This document shows, in pieces, positions 43,776-51,544 of a stretch of 64,000 nt of DNA. Position numbers and translations under genes: made by a program. Source of the stretch: Variovorax sp. OK212 (GTDB lineage: Bacteria; Pseudomonadota; Gammaproteobacteria; Burkholderiales; Burkholderiaceae_C). Each line of letters starts with the position of its first letter. Within the stretch, counting starts at the first letter, position 1. The notes under the pieces are model-generated. The model was not told the DNA's origin. It did no database searches and saw only the letters and a program-made list of their open reading frames with translations. Location of the stretch: assembly GCF_900112425.1 (NCBI RefSeq), contig NZ_FOLP01000004.1, positions 558,001-622,000 on the forward strand, written 5' to 3'.

Positions 43776-43943
43776 GTGCAGGCGCGCATCATCCTCGCGA
43801 CCTTGGCGGTGGTCTTCCTGCTTGCCGCGGCGATGCGCTGGATGCGCAACGCCCGCCGCACCGACCCCGCCACCCGCACCTGGCTCCTCATCGCCCTCAT
43901 CTTCGCCACTGTCGCCGCCTGGCTGCAATGGCATACCTCTTAA
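43776..43943 (+). CDS. small two-helix membrane protein (55 residues)
   Basis: A short gene starting with GTG four bases after the HEAT gene stop and ending with TAA at 43941-43943. The product has two hydrophobic segments (IILATLAVVFLLAAAMRW and TWLLIALIFATVAAWLQW) joined by a basic loop (MRNARRTDPATR), a clear membrane hairpin. Codon use fits the neighbours. No family is assigned. The position at the end of the second effector module, just before tagH, may mean a link to membrane passage or to the HEAT protein. Confidence 0.65.
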   Translation: MQARIILATLAVVFLLAAAMRWMRNARRTDPATRTWLLIALIFATVAAWLQWHTS

Positions 43944-43950
43944 GGCGAGA

Positions 43951-43979
43951 TTGCCAACATGCACCACGGAATGAATACT
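43951..43979 (+). promoter_or_regulatory. possible sigma-70 promoter for tagH
   Basis: TTGCCA (43951-43956) and AATACT (43974-43979) are 17 bases apart in a locally AT-richer gap between the small membrane protein and tagH. The matches to TTGACA and TATAAT are five and four of six. Such a promoter would let tagH-pppA be expressed apart from the effector module. Motif-only evidence. Confidence 0.3.
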
Positions 43980-44032
43980 CCTTGCGAGCCTGTTCAGGCG
44001 CATTCAGGCACAGAGCCTTCGGGGGCCGATTC

Positions 44033-45769
44033 ATGATCCATATCGCTGTCATCACCCGGCAGGGCGCTCCGGCGGGGCAGTCCATCGCCGCGGACTTCGG
44101 GCCCCAGGGCGGCACCATCGGGCGGGCCGACACCAACACGCTCGTGCTCGACGACCCCGACCGCACGGTGTCGCGCGTGCACGCGCAGGTGCTGTGCCGC
44201 GACGGGCAGTACTTCGTCATCGACCGCGGCAGCAACCCGATGCAGTGCAACGGCGTGTCGCTGGGCTCGGGCAAGGAGGCCGCGTTGAGCGACGGCGCGC
44301 GGCTGGTCATCGGCAGCTTCGAGCTCACGGTGAGCGCCAAGGCCGCGGGCGCCGCGGCTGCGTCGACCTCGCCGCCGGTCATTCCGAACACGGTGCTGGG
44401 CATGTCCACCGGGGCGGCCGCGGCAGCGCCGCCGAGCGACGACCCCTTCGCCGACCTGCTCGCGGGCCTCGCACCGCCGGCCGCGCCGGTTTCCGCCCCC
44501 GCCCCGGCTCCCACTGCCTCCTCCGCGCAACGCGATTCGCTGCTGTTCCCCGACCCGATGGAAAGCGGCTCGCGCAACGCGCAAGCCGCGAAGATCGATC
44601 CGTTCGCTGACCTGCGCGGCCCCGCGCCGTCATCCGCGCCCGCGACGGGGCTCGGCGCGCTCGACGACTTTTCCGACCTGGGCGCGCCCGCGCACGGCAA
44701 GGGGGCGGGCATCGACGAGCTTTTCGGCGGCATGGGCAGCAGCGCAGGTGGCGGCATCGGCGGCGACCCGCTCGCGCTGTCGCCGCTGGCCGATCCGCTG
44801 CTGCAGCCCAACACGGCCTCCGACGCCGACCCGCTGGCCGCGCTGCAACGCGCGGCGCCCGCCACGCCGACGCCGCGCTCCGACCACCTGCCGATCGACC
44901 AGTTCGGCTTCATGCCGCCGAAGGCCGTGACGCCACCGGCACCTGTGCCCGCGGCTGCTCCCGCTCCGGCGCCCGCACCCGCACCCGTGGCCGCTGCCCC
45001 GCTGCCGAACTTCGACGACATGACGGGCCAGCCGATCCGCATCAGCGGGCCCGAGAATTCCGGCCGCGCCCTCGAGCCGCTGCCCCCGCCGCCCCCTCCG
45101 GCCCCCCCGGCCCCCCCGGTCCACGCGCCACCGCCGGCGCCTGTACAGCGCGCCGCCCCCGTCGAGCGCACCGCCACCGACGACGAGCTGCTCGCAGCCT
45201 TCCTGCGCGGCCTCGCCAGCACGCACCAGCCGCCCGAGATGCTCACGCCCGGCCTGATGGAGCGCATCGGCGCGATGCTGCGCAGCGCCACCGAAGGCAC
45301 GCTGCAGCTGCTGCTCACGCGCCAGGAGTTCAAGCGCGAGGTGCGCGCCGAGGTCACGATGATCGCCGCGCAGGCCAACAACCCGCTGAAGTTCTCGCCC
45401 ACCGTGGAGGTGGCGCTCGCGCACCTGCTGGGCCCCGGCGTGCGCGGCTTCATGCCGCCCGAGGCCGCGATGCGCGACGCCTTCAACGACCTGCGCGCGC
45501 ACCAGTTCGGCGTGATGGTGGGCATGCGCGCGGCGCTGGCCCATGTCATCGCGCGCTTCGAGCCCGCGGAGCTGGAGAAGAAGATCAGCGCGAAGACGGC
45601 GCTCGACTCGCTCTTCAGCGCCAACCGCAAGGCCAAGCTGTGGGACCAGTTCGTGTCGCTGTACGGCGGCATCGCCAGCGAGGCGGAGGACGACTTCCAC
45701 AGCCTCTTCGGCAAGGCCTTTCTCCAGGCCTACGAAGAGCAGATGGCGCGCCTGAAGTCCGACGCCTGA
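44033..45769 (+). CDS. tagH: T6SS FHA-domain protein TagH (Fha)
   Basis: A 578-residue protein. The N-terminal FHA domain covers residues ~1-100 (GGTIGRADTNTLVLDDPDRTVSRVHAQV, containing the GR, SRxH and N phosphothreonine-binding positions). A long Pro/Ala-rich disordered middle follows, then a C-terminal T6SS-specific domain from about 390 (ELLAAFLRGLASTHQPPEML ... NPLKFSPTVEVALAHLLGPGVRGFM). In phospho-regulated T6SSs the FHA protein is the switch phosphorylated by a PpkA-type kinase and reset by PppA. Both partners are encoded in this window. The stop is followed 74 bases later by pppA. Confidence 0.93.
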   Translation: MIHIAVITRQGAPAGQSIAADFGPQGGTIGRADTNTLVLDDPDRTVSRVHAQVLCRDGQYFVIDRGSNPMQCNGVSLGSGKEAALSDGARLVIGSFELTVSAKAAGAAAASTSPPVIPNTVLGMSTGAAAAAPPSDDPFADLLAGLAPPAAPVSAPAPAPTASSAQRDSLLFPDPMESGSRNAQAAKIDPFADLRGPAPSSAPATGLGALDDFSDLGAPAHGKGAGIDELFGGMGSSAGGGIGGDPLALSPLADPLLQPNTASDADPLAALQRAAPATPTPRSDHLPIDQFGFMPPKAVTPPAPVPAAAPAPAPAPAPVAAAPLPNFDDMTGQPIRISGPENSGRALEPLPPPPPPAPPAPPVHAPPPAPVQRAAPVERTATDDELLAAFLRGLASTHQPPEMLTPGLMERIGAMLRSATEGTLQLLLTRQEFKREVRAEVTMIAAQANNPLKFSPTVEVALAHLLGPGVRGFMPPEAAMRDAFNDLRAHQFGVMVGMRAALAHVIARFEPAELEKKISAKTALDSLFSANRKAKLWDQFVSLYGGIASEAEDDFHSLFGKAFLQAYEEQMARLKSDA

Positions 45770-45843
45770 GACGGCCCGGGCGCACCGAACGGCAACGACG
45801 GCAACAACAGCAGCAGCACCTGCACACGCGAGAGGCACCCCGC

Positions 45844-46638
45844 TTGGAAATCGAAATCGTCACGCTCTCCCGGCAGGGCGGCCGCACCTACAACGAGGAC
45901 GTGCACGGCCACTGGCACGACGAGCGCTACGTCGCCTGCCTGGTGGCCGACGGCGCGGGCGGCCACGGCGGCGGCGACGTGGCCGCGGCCACCGCGCGCA
46001 GCAGCATGCTGGGCGGCTTCTCGGCCGCGCCGGGGCTGGACGAGCCCACGCTGCGCCGGCTGGTGGAGCAGGCCAACCTCGACGTGGTGGCGCGCCAGGC
46101 CGAAGGCGGCAAGCTCGCGGGCATGCGCTCGACGGTGGTGTTCGCGGCCATCGACCTGGAGAGCCAGGCGCTGGCCTGGGTGCACAGCGGCGACAGCCGC
46201 GCCTACCTGTTCCGTGGCGGCGCCATCGTGGCGCGCACCACCGACCACAGCCTGGTGCAGCAGATGGTGGCCGGCGGCATGCTCGACGAAGAGGGCGCGC
46301 GGCTGCATCCGCAACGCAACATGCTGCTGTCGGCGCTCGGCTCCATCGAGGAGGCGCCCGACATCGCGGTGTCCGACCGCATGCGCCTGCTGCCCGGCGA
46401 CGTGCTGCTGCTGTGCAGCGACGGCGTGTGGGAGCCGCTGGGCGACGAGCGCCTGATCGACACGCTGCACGCCTCGCGCACGCCCAGCCAGTGGACCGAG
46501 CTGATCGACGCGCAGGTGAAGGCCAACGCCAAGCCAGGCCACGACAACTACACGGCGCTCACGCTGTGGGTGATCGACGAGGACGCCGACGCGACGCGGC
46601 TGATGGAGCCGATGGCCGAGCCGACGCCGGGCGACTGA
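45844..46638 (+). CDS. pppA: PP2C-type protein phosphatase PppA
   Basis: A 264-residue PP2C phosphatase with the metal-binding Asp motifs in order: RTYNEDVHG, VADGAGGHGGGD, VHSGDSRAYLF, LCSDGVWEPL and GHDNYTALTLWV. It should dephosphorylate threonine phosphoproteins such as TagH and thereby switch the T6SS off. The frame gives a TTG at 45844 as the start; the next in-frame ATG lies well inside the PP2C fold, so the TTG is preferred even though the ribosome site is weak. It ends the long plus-strand block. Confidence 0.92.
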   Translation: MEIEIVTLSRQGGRTYNEDVHGHWHDERYVACLVADGAGGHGGGDVAAATARSSMLGGFSAAPGLDEPTLRRLVEQANLDVVARQAEGGKLAGMRSTVVFAAIDLESQALAWVHSGDSRAYLFRGGAIVARTTDHSLVQQMVAGGMLDEEGARLHPQRNMLLSALGSIEEAPDIAVSDRMRLLPGDVLLLCSDGVWEPLGDERLIDTLHASRTPSQWTELIDAQVKANAKPGHDNYTALTLWVIDEDADATRLMEPMAEPTPGD

Positions 46639-46642
46639 ACCC

Positions 46643-46670
46643 CGGCACCCGCCGCAGGCGTCAGGTGCCG
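46643..46670. terminator. bidirectional hairpin between convergent pppA and the M35-like gene
   Basis: CGGCACC (46643-46649) pairs with GGTGCCG (46664-46670). Inside it CGCC (46650-46653) pairs with GGCG (46657-46660) around a GCA loop. This gives an almost unbroken 11-bp GC stem in the 36-base gap between two converging stop codons. No long T run follows, so it may act as a bidirectional or Rho-assisted terminator, or as an mRNA-end stabiliser. Confidence 0.6.
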
Positions 46671-46674
46671 CGCG

Positions 46675-47673
46675 TCAGGCGCTCACCAGCAGGTGCGCGT
46701 TCAGGTCGAACGGGATGCCGGCCGCATCGAAGGCGTGCTGCGCGTAGCAATCGGCGTTGTGCGTGCGCTGCCAGGGCAGCAGCTTCTGGTACTTGCCGTC
46801 CTTGCGGTGCGCGTAGCCGTAGTCGGTGATGCTGTTCTGCGTCTCCGCGATCGGGCCGACGTAGTGCGCCGTCTCGTGGATCAGCACATAGGAAAAGGCG
46901 TCGCTGTCGAGGTTCTGCATGCGCGCGCACAGGTAGATGCTGCCGCGGGGCATGCCGTTCCATTTCAGGTTGCGTTGCGAAAGGTCGTAGCCGCCGGAGA
47001 AAGTGAAGGCGTAGGCGCCTTCGTTGCTGCCGAGCGGCTCGTCCGTTGCCAGCACCAGCCCGCGTGGCACGTAGCCGAGCGCCGTCTGCATGTTGAGGTA
47101 GATGCTGTCGACAAAGCCCAGCGCGGTGCTCCAGCCGCTGGCCCCCGGGAACTTGTCGATCTGGAAGTGCTTCGCGGCCTTTTCCCAGTCGGACTTGCCG
47201 ATGCCCCAGGTGTTGGGCTTGCCGGTCTTGAAGTAGCGCGCGCGGTCGACCGACATGCGCGCCAGGTTGATGATGTGCATCGCGCGTGCGCGGTGCTTCT
47301 GCATCTCGGCGGGCAGGTCGGCGTAGGTGCCCGCGGCGGTGCACAGCGCCTTGTCGGTGCGCTTGTCGGGGTCGACCACGCCGTCGGCGCCTTCGAGGCC
47401 GAAGTGCTTTTTCTGGAAGCCGGTGATGCCCTTCAGGGTCAGCGGCCCGAACTTGCCGTCCACCACCAGCGCGGGGCTGGGGCCGCCTTCGAGGGGCGTG
47501 AAACGGTTGAGCGCCGTCTGCACCTTGCGCACGTCGGCCGGCGTGTTGCGGCAGCGCGCGGCGGAACCGACCGCGGCGCTCAGCCCCAGCACGGTGCCGG
47601 CGGAACTGCCGAGGCTGTCGAACGTGCGGCAGCCCTCGGTTCCGCAAAATGCCGTCATGCCTGTGTTGCTCAT
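46675..47673 (-). CDS. peptidoglycan-binding, M35-like zinc metallopeptidase (candidate T6SS effector)
   Basis: A 332-residue protein without a signal peptide. Residues ~45-95 form a PG_binding_1-like domain (DVRKVQTALNRFTPLEGG ... VVDGKFGPLTLKGITGFQKKHFG). The C-terminal half contains HETAH (266-270), then ITDYGYAHR and NADCYAQHAF. This arrangement fits the Asp-zincin (M35/lysine-specific metallo-endopeptidase) group, in which an Asp after HExxH completes the zinc site. The family may cut proteins rather than peptide crosslinks, so the substrate is open. It starts two bases after the M15-like gene downstream of hcp, pointing to Hcp- or VgrG-dependent export. No immunity gene is evident beside it. 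Confidence 0.78.
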   Translation of the reverse strand: MSNTGMTAFCGTEGCRTFDSLGSSAGTVLGLSAAVGSAARCRNTPADVRKVQTALNRFTPLEGGPSPALVVDGKFGPLTLKGITGFQKKHFGLEGADGVVDPDKRTDKALCTAAGTYADLPAEMQKHRARAMHIINLARMSVDRARYFKTGKPNTWGIGKSDWEKAAKHFQIDKFPGASGWSTALGFVDSIYLNMQTALGYVPRGLVLATDEPLGSNEGAYAFTFSGGYDLSQRNLKWNGMPRGSIYLCARMQNLDSDAFSYVLIHETAHYVGPIAETQNSITDYGYAHRKDGKYQKLLPWQRTHNADCYAQHAFDAAGIPFDLNAHLLVSA

Positions 47674-47675
47674 GG

Positions 47676-48536
47676 TCAGACCTTTACTGCGCTGAGTGCG
47701 CCGCCGCGGTTGGAGCTGCCGGTCAACGCATTGCCGGGGCCCTTGAAGGTTTCGACGGTGCCCACGTTCGAGGTGAGCGGCGCCCAGCTGATCTTCATGT
47801 CGCCGGCGTTGCCGAAGGTGCAGCTGCCGCCGTTCTGCCGGTTGCTCATGGGCGTGTTCTGCGACATGGGGCGCGTGTAGGTCCAGCTCGCCCCGCTCGT
47901 GTCGTCGATCAGGTAGTAGTAGGTCTGGCCTTCCTGCTGCACGCGCCACCATCCGCGTGCCCATGCGGGCGTGGGTGTCTTGGGGGCGTTCACGGGCAGG
48001 CTGGCGAACATGCCGTCCAGGATGGTGTCGACCTGCGCGTCGGTCGCGGTCTTCAGGAAGATCTTGAGCGCGGCCTCGAAGCCCGTGAGCTGCGACGACG
48101 GCGGCTGCCTGTACGGGTTGACGGCGTAGGTCGCGCCGGTGTTCTTCATGCTGAAGTTCACCCAGTCGATGTGGATGTGGTCTTCGTGGCGGGTGTCGGC
48201 GGTGTACTTGCCGGCCTCGAGCTTGCGCCCGCCGTAGCCGGTGCCGTCGGCGCCGCGCACCCAGAAGTGCACCGGGGAGTTGGTGGTTGCGTTGCGCACG
48301 GTGAAGATGAACGCCGACCACTGCATGGCGTCGAAGTTCTTCACCAGGCCGGCCATGATGCGCCGGCCGATGCGCGCGTCGGCGTCCTTCTTGTAGTTCA
48401 GCATGATGTCCAGCGCGATGCCGGAGGTGTGCCGCGTGCCGGGCTGGATGTTGTTGCCCGCGTCCAGCTTGACGCCGGGGAACTCGTCCTTCAGCACGGT
48501 CATCAGCGTGGCGATGGCGGGCGAGATGTCGGCCAT
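47676..48536 (-). CDS. M15-like peptidoglycan peptidase (candidate T6SS effector)
   Basis: A 286-residue protein without a signal peptide. The N-terminal domain has TRHTSGIALDIML (His36, Asp43) and RHEDHIHIDW (His117, His120, His122), matching the H-x6-D ... HxH zinc pattern of M15/VanY-like D-Ala or L-Ala-D-Glu peptidases. A C-terminal domain of ~90 residues (WWRVQQEGQTYYYLIDD ... SWTYTRPMSQNTPMS) may bind substrate or delivery partner. The ATG at 48536 has AAGGAG nine bases upstream; a longer open frame lacks this. It lies downstream of hcp, as amidase and peptidase effectors often do. Function as a wall-degrading effector is inferred. Confidence 0.78.
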   Translation of the reverse strand: MADISPAIATLMTVLKDEFPGVKLDAGNNIQPGTRHTSGIALDIMLNYKKDADARIGRRIMAGLVKNFDAMQWSAFIFTVRNATTNSPVHFWVRGADGTGYGGRKLEAGKYTADTRHEDHIHIDWVNFSMKNTGATYAVNPYRQPPSSQLTGFEAALKIFLKTATDAQVDTILDGMFASLPVNAPKTPTPAWARGWWRVQQEGQTYYYLIDDTSGASWTYTRPMSQNTPMSNRQNGGSCTFGNAGDMKISWAPLTSNVGTVETFKGPGNALTGSSNRGGALSAVKV

Positions 48537-48732
48537 GGTGTGTTCTCCTTGAGGCCAGGGAAGCAGAAGAAGGTGAAGGCGTGAGGGCAGCGACGGCGGC
48601 GAGCCTCGCCGGCCGTGTGCGAACCGCCGCCTTCTTCGTGCGGGCCGGGTTCCACACCACGTCCGGGCCGGCACGTCGCCGGGACCTGGGTGGTGTGAAG
48701 ATGCCGCAGCGGTGGCTGCTGCCACCGTGCGT

Positions 48733-49206
48733 TCAGCGCGTCTCGGTCGAGCGCGTGTCCCAGCCGAACTTGATGTCGCCGCCCATGGTGCCGTCGGCCT
48801 TCTGCGGCTTGTAGGCGATCTCGATGTCGCCGTAGGACACGGCCACGCTCTCGTGCACTTCGCCGCCTTGCGCCGCGCTCACGTTGAAGTCGGCAATGCG
48901 CACTTCCTTGAAGGTCACGGTCATGAAGGTCTGCTGGCCTTCGCCCGACTTGGCCATCACGAGCGTGGCCTTGTCGAAGTGCTTGCCGTTGGCGCAGGCC
49001 TTGGCCAGCGTGGGCGAGGAGCTGTCGAACTTCTTCGTCAGGGTGACCATGCCGGGCGAGCCCTTGCCGACCGACGAACCGCCGCCGACCGTGCAGGTGG
49101 CGTTGTGCACGTTCCAGCTCCAGCTCATGAGCTCGATCTCGTCCTTGTGGTCCTTGTGCGCGGCTTCGCCCTTGACGCCGTCGATCTTGAAATGGCAGTC
49201 GATCAT
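48733..49206 (-). CDS. hcp: T6SS tube protein Hcp (TssD)
   Basis: A 157-residue Hcp that stacks as hexameric rings to form the inner tube and can carry small effectors. The family pattern is complete: CHFKIDGVKGEAAHKDHKDEIELMSWSWNV, TLTKKFDSSSPTLAKACANG, VTFKEVRIADFNVSAAQGG and the terminal IEIAYKPQKADGTMGGDIKFGWD. AGGAG precedes the start. It lies between tssC and the two candidate peptidase effectors. The separate Hcp-fold protein at 19532 is much less canonical. Confidence 0.97.
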   Translation of the reverse strand: MIDCHFKIDGVKGEAAHKDHKDEIELMSWSWNVHNATCTVGGGSSVGKGSPGMVTLTKKFDSSSPTLAKACANGKHFDKATLVMAKSGEGQQTFMTVTFKEVRIADFNVSAAQGGEVHESVAVSYGDIEIAYKPQKADGTMGGDIKFGWDTRSTETR

Positions 49207-49405
49207 GTTCTTTCTCCTGGATGGCCTTGCGATGCGGCCGGGTGGTTGAAAAAGCGCTCCGGGCCTGCCCGGACTCTTGCCTGTGGGTGCCGGGCGACGT
49301 CCTGTCGCCGGCTGTCTCTAGAACGAAGACGCCGCGCGGGTTTCAAAGGATTCGCGGCATGTCTTCCGAAAAAATCTGCTGTCTTGCCGGCTGCCTGCGC
49401 GCCGC
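49207..49405 (-). other. non-coding gap between tssC and hcp
   Basis: About 200 bases without a convincing gene. GGCGAC (49293-49298) pairs with GTCGCC (49304-49309) around GTCCT, a short hairpin that could attenuate read-through from tssC or protect the hcp message. Higher hcp expression than the sheath genes is common and would fit a separate promoter here, but no clear promoter motif was seen. Confidence 0.35.
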
Positions 49406-50899
49406 TTACTTGCCGCCCTTGGCGGACGGCAGCTTCGACACCAGCCGCAGCGAGACCGTGAGGCCTTCGAGCTGGTAGTGCGGGCGCAGGAAGAACTTGG
49501 AGGTGTAGTAGCCGGGGTTGCCCTCGACCTCCTCCACCACCACCTCGGCGGCGGCCAGCGGCTTCTGCGCCTTGGTGGTCTCCGACGAGTTGACGGGGTC
49601 GCCGTCCACGTAGTTCATGATCCATTTGTTGAGCCAGCGCTGCATTTCCTCGCGCTCCTTGAAGCTGCCGACCTTGTCGCGCACGATGCACTTCAGGTAG
49701 TGCGCAAAGCGGTTGCAGGCGAACAGGTAGGGCAGGCGCGCGGCCAGGTTGGCGTTGGCCGTGGCGTCGGGGTCGTCGTACTCGGCCGGCTTGTGCAGCG
49801 ACTGCGCGCCGATGAAGGCCGCGAAGTCGGAGTTCTTGCGGTGGATGAGCGACAGCAGGCCGGCCTTGGACAGCTCGGCCTCGCGCCGGTCGCTGATGGC
49901 GATCTCGGTGGGGCACTTCTGGTCCACGCCGCCGTCGTCGCTCGGGAAGGTGTGCAGCGGCAGGTTCTCCACCGCGCCGCCCGACTCGATGCCGCGAATG
50001 CGCGAACCCCAGCCGTACAGCTTGTACGAGCGGTTGATGTTGGTGGCCATGGCGTAGGCCGCGTTGGCCCAGGCGTACTTGCCGTGGTCGGCGCCGGCGG
50101 TGTCTTCCTCGAAGTCGAACTCCTCCACCGGGTTGGTGTTGGCGCCGTAGGGCGTGCGCGCCAGGAAGCGCGGCATGCACAGGCCCAGGTACTTGGCGTC
50201 GTCCGATTCGCGCAGCGAGCGCCAGCCGGCGTACTCGGGCGTGAGGAAGATCTTGGTCAGGTCGCGCGGGTTCGCGAGCTCCTGCCACGACTCCATCTGC
50301 ATCAGGTTGGGGCTGGCGCCGGTGATGAAGGGCGCGTGCGCAGAGGCCGCGATCTTGGCCATCTCGCCGAGCAGTTCCACGTCGGGCGGGCTCTGGTCGA
50401 AGTGGTAGTCGCCCACCAGCGCGCCGAAGGGCTCGCCGCCGAACTGGCCGTACTCCTGCTCGTAGATCTTCTTGAACATCGGGCTCTGGTCCCAGGCCGC
50501 GCCCTTGAACTTCTTCAGGTTCTTGGCCAGCTCCACCTTCGAGATGTCCATCACCCGGATCTTCAGGTGCTCGTCGGTCTCGGTGTTGTTCACCATGTAG
50601 TGCAGGCCGCGCCATGCACTCTCGAGCTTCTGGTAGTCGGGGTGGTGAATGATCTTGTTCACCTGGTCGGTGAGCTTGGCGTCGATCGCGGCGATCATGG
50701 CCTGGATCGACTTGGTCACGTCCTTGCCGATGACGGTGCTGTTGCTCAGCGCCTGCTGCGCCAGCGTGAGCACCGCGGCTTCGACGGCGCTCTTGGCTTC
50801 GTCGCTGCGCGGCTTGAATTCCTTTTGCAGCAGCGACGAAAAGTCGCTGCCCGCGTACGCGACATCTTTCAGCGCGCTCTGTTCGAGTGCTTCGGCCAT
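49406..50899 (-). CDS. tssC: T6SS sheath large subunit TssC
   Basis: A 497-residue TssC (VipB). Family-defining parts are AESAWRGLHYMVNN-like sequence near residue 90 (KLESAWRGLHYMVNNTETDE), FGALVGDYHF, the FLARTPYGANTNPVEEFDFEE segment, and FAHYLKCIVRDKVGSF with the closing FFLRPHYQLEGLTVSLRLVSKLP. With TssB it forms the contractile sheath. GAGGAG precedes the ATG. It follows tssB after a 68-base gap. Confidence 0.98.
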   Translation of the reverse strand: MAEALEQSALKDVAYAGSDFSSLLQKEFKPRSDEAKSAVEAAVLTLAQQALSNSTVIGKDVTKSIQAMIAAIDAKLTDQVNKIIHHPDYQKLESAWRGLHYMVNNTETDEHLKIRVMDISKVELAKNLKKFKGAAWDQSPMFKKIYEQEYGQFGGEPFGALVGDYHFDQSPPDVELLGEMAKIAASAHAPFITGASPNLMQMESWQELANPRDLTKIFLTPEYAGWRSLRESDDAKYLGLCMPRFLARTPYGANTNPVEEFDFEEDTAGADHGKYAWANAAYAMATNINRSYKLYGWGSRIRGIESGGAVENLPLHTFPSDDGGVDQKCPTEIAISDRREAELSKAGLLSLIHRKNSDFAAFIGAQSLHKPAEYDDPDATANANLAARLPYLFACNRFAHYLKCIVRDKVGSFKEREEMQRWLNKWIMNYVDGDPVNSSETTKAQKPLAAAEVVVEEVEGNPGYYTSKFFLRPHYQLEGLTVSLRLVSKLPSAKGGK

Positions 50900-50967
50900 G
50901 GTGGGTTACTCCTCGTGTACCGGTGGTTCAGGCGAATGGGGGGTCAGGCGATCTGGCGATCTGGCGA

Positions 50968-51483
50968 TCAGGCGGCCGGCGCGCTGCCGTCCTCGGGCTT
51001 CTTGCTGGCGGCCAGCGTCTGCAGCAGGGCCGGGTCTTCGAGCACCTTGGCCAGCAGTTCTTCGGCGCCGCCCTTGCCGTCCATGTAGGTCACCAGGTTC
51101 GACAGCTGCGTGCGCGCTTCCAGCAGCTTGTTGAGCGCGCCCACCTTGCGGGCCACGGCGGCGGGCGAAAAGTCTTCCATGTTCTCGAAGGTGAGCTCGA
51201 CCTTCAGGTCGCCTTCGCCGGTGAGCGAGTTCTCCACCGCGAACGCCGCGCGCGGCTTCATGGCCTTCATGCGCGAGTCGAAGTTGTCGACGTCGATCTC
51301 CAGGAACTTGCGCTCGGCCACCGCTGCGAGCGGGTCGGCCGGCTTGCCCGACAGGTCGGCCAGCACGCCCATCACGAAGGGCAGCTGCACCTTCTTCTCG
51401 GCCCCGTAGAGCTCCACGTCGTACTCGATCTGGACCCGGGGCGCCCGGTTGCGGGCGATGAATTTCTGACTGCTCTTGGCCAT
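50968..51483 (-). CDS. tssB: T6SS sheath small subunit TssB
   Basis: A 171-residue TssB (VipA). It begins with the usual basic stretch (KFIARNRAPRVQIEYDVELYGAEKKVQLPFVMGVLADLSG), contains KFLEIDVDNFD and ends after the coiled segment LNKLLEARTQLSNLVTYMDGKGGAEELLAKVL. It interlocks with TssC, and ClpV recognises its N-terminal helix after contraction. AAGGAG lies before the ATG. Confidence 0.98.
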   Translation of the reverse strand: MAKSSQKFIARNRAPRVQIEYDVELYGAEKKVQLPFVMGVLADLSGKPADPLAAVAERKFLEIDVDNFDSRMKAMKPRAAFAVENSLTGEGDLKVELTFENMEDFSPAAVARKVGALNKLLEARTQLSNLVTYMDGKGGAEELLAKVLEDPALLQTLAASKKPEDGSAPAA

Positions 51484-51544
51484 GAGGGTGCTCCTTGCGG
51501 TGTGGATGGCGAACGGATGCGTTGGTCTGGAAAGGGTGCGGGCG

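Noticed and set aside
48537..48732. N-terminal extension of the M15-like gene up to 48725.
   Set aside because: The extra residues are Arg/Pro/Ser-rich, and the ATG at 48536 has a clear AAGGAG site; I treat 48537-48732 as non-coding.
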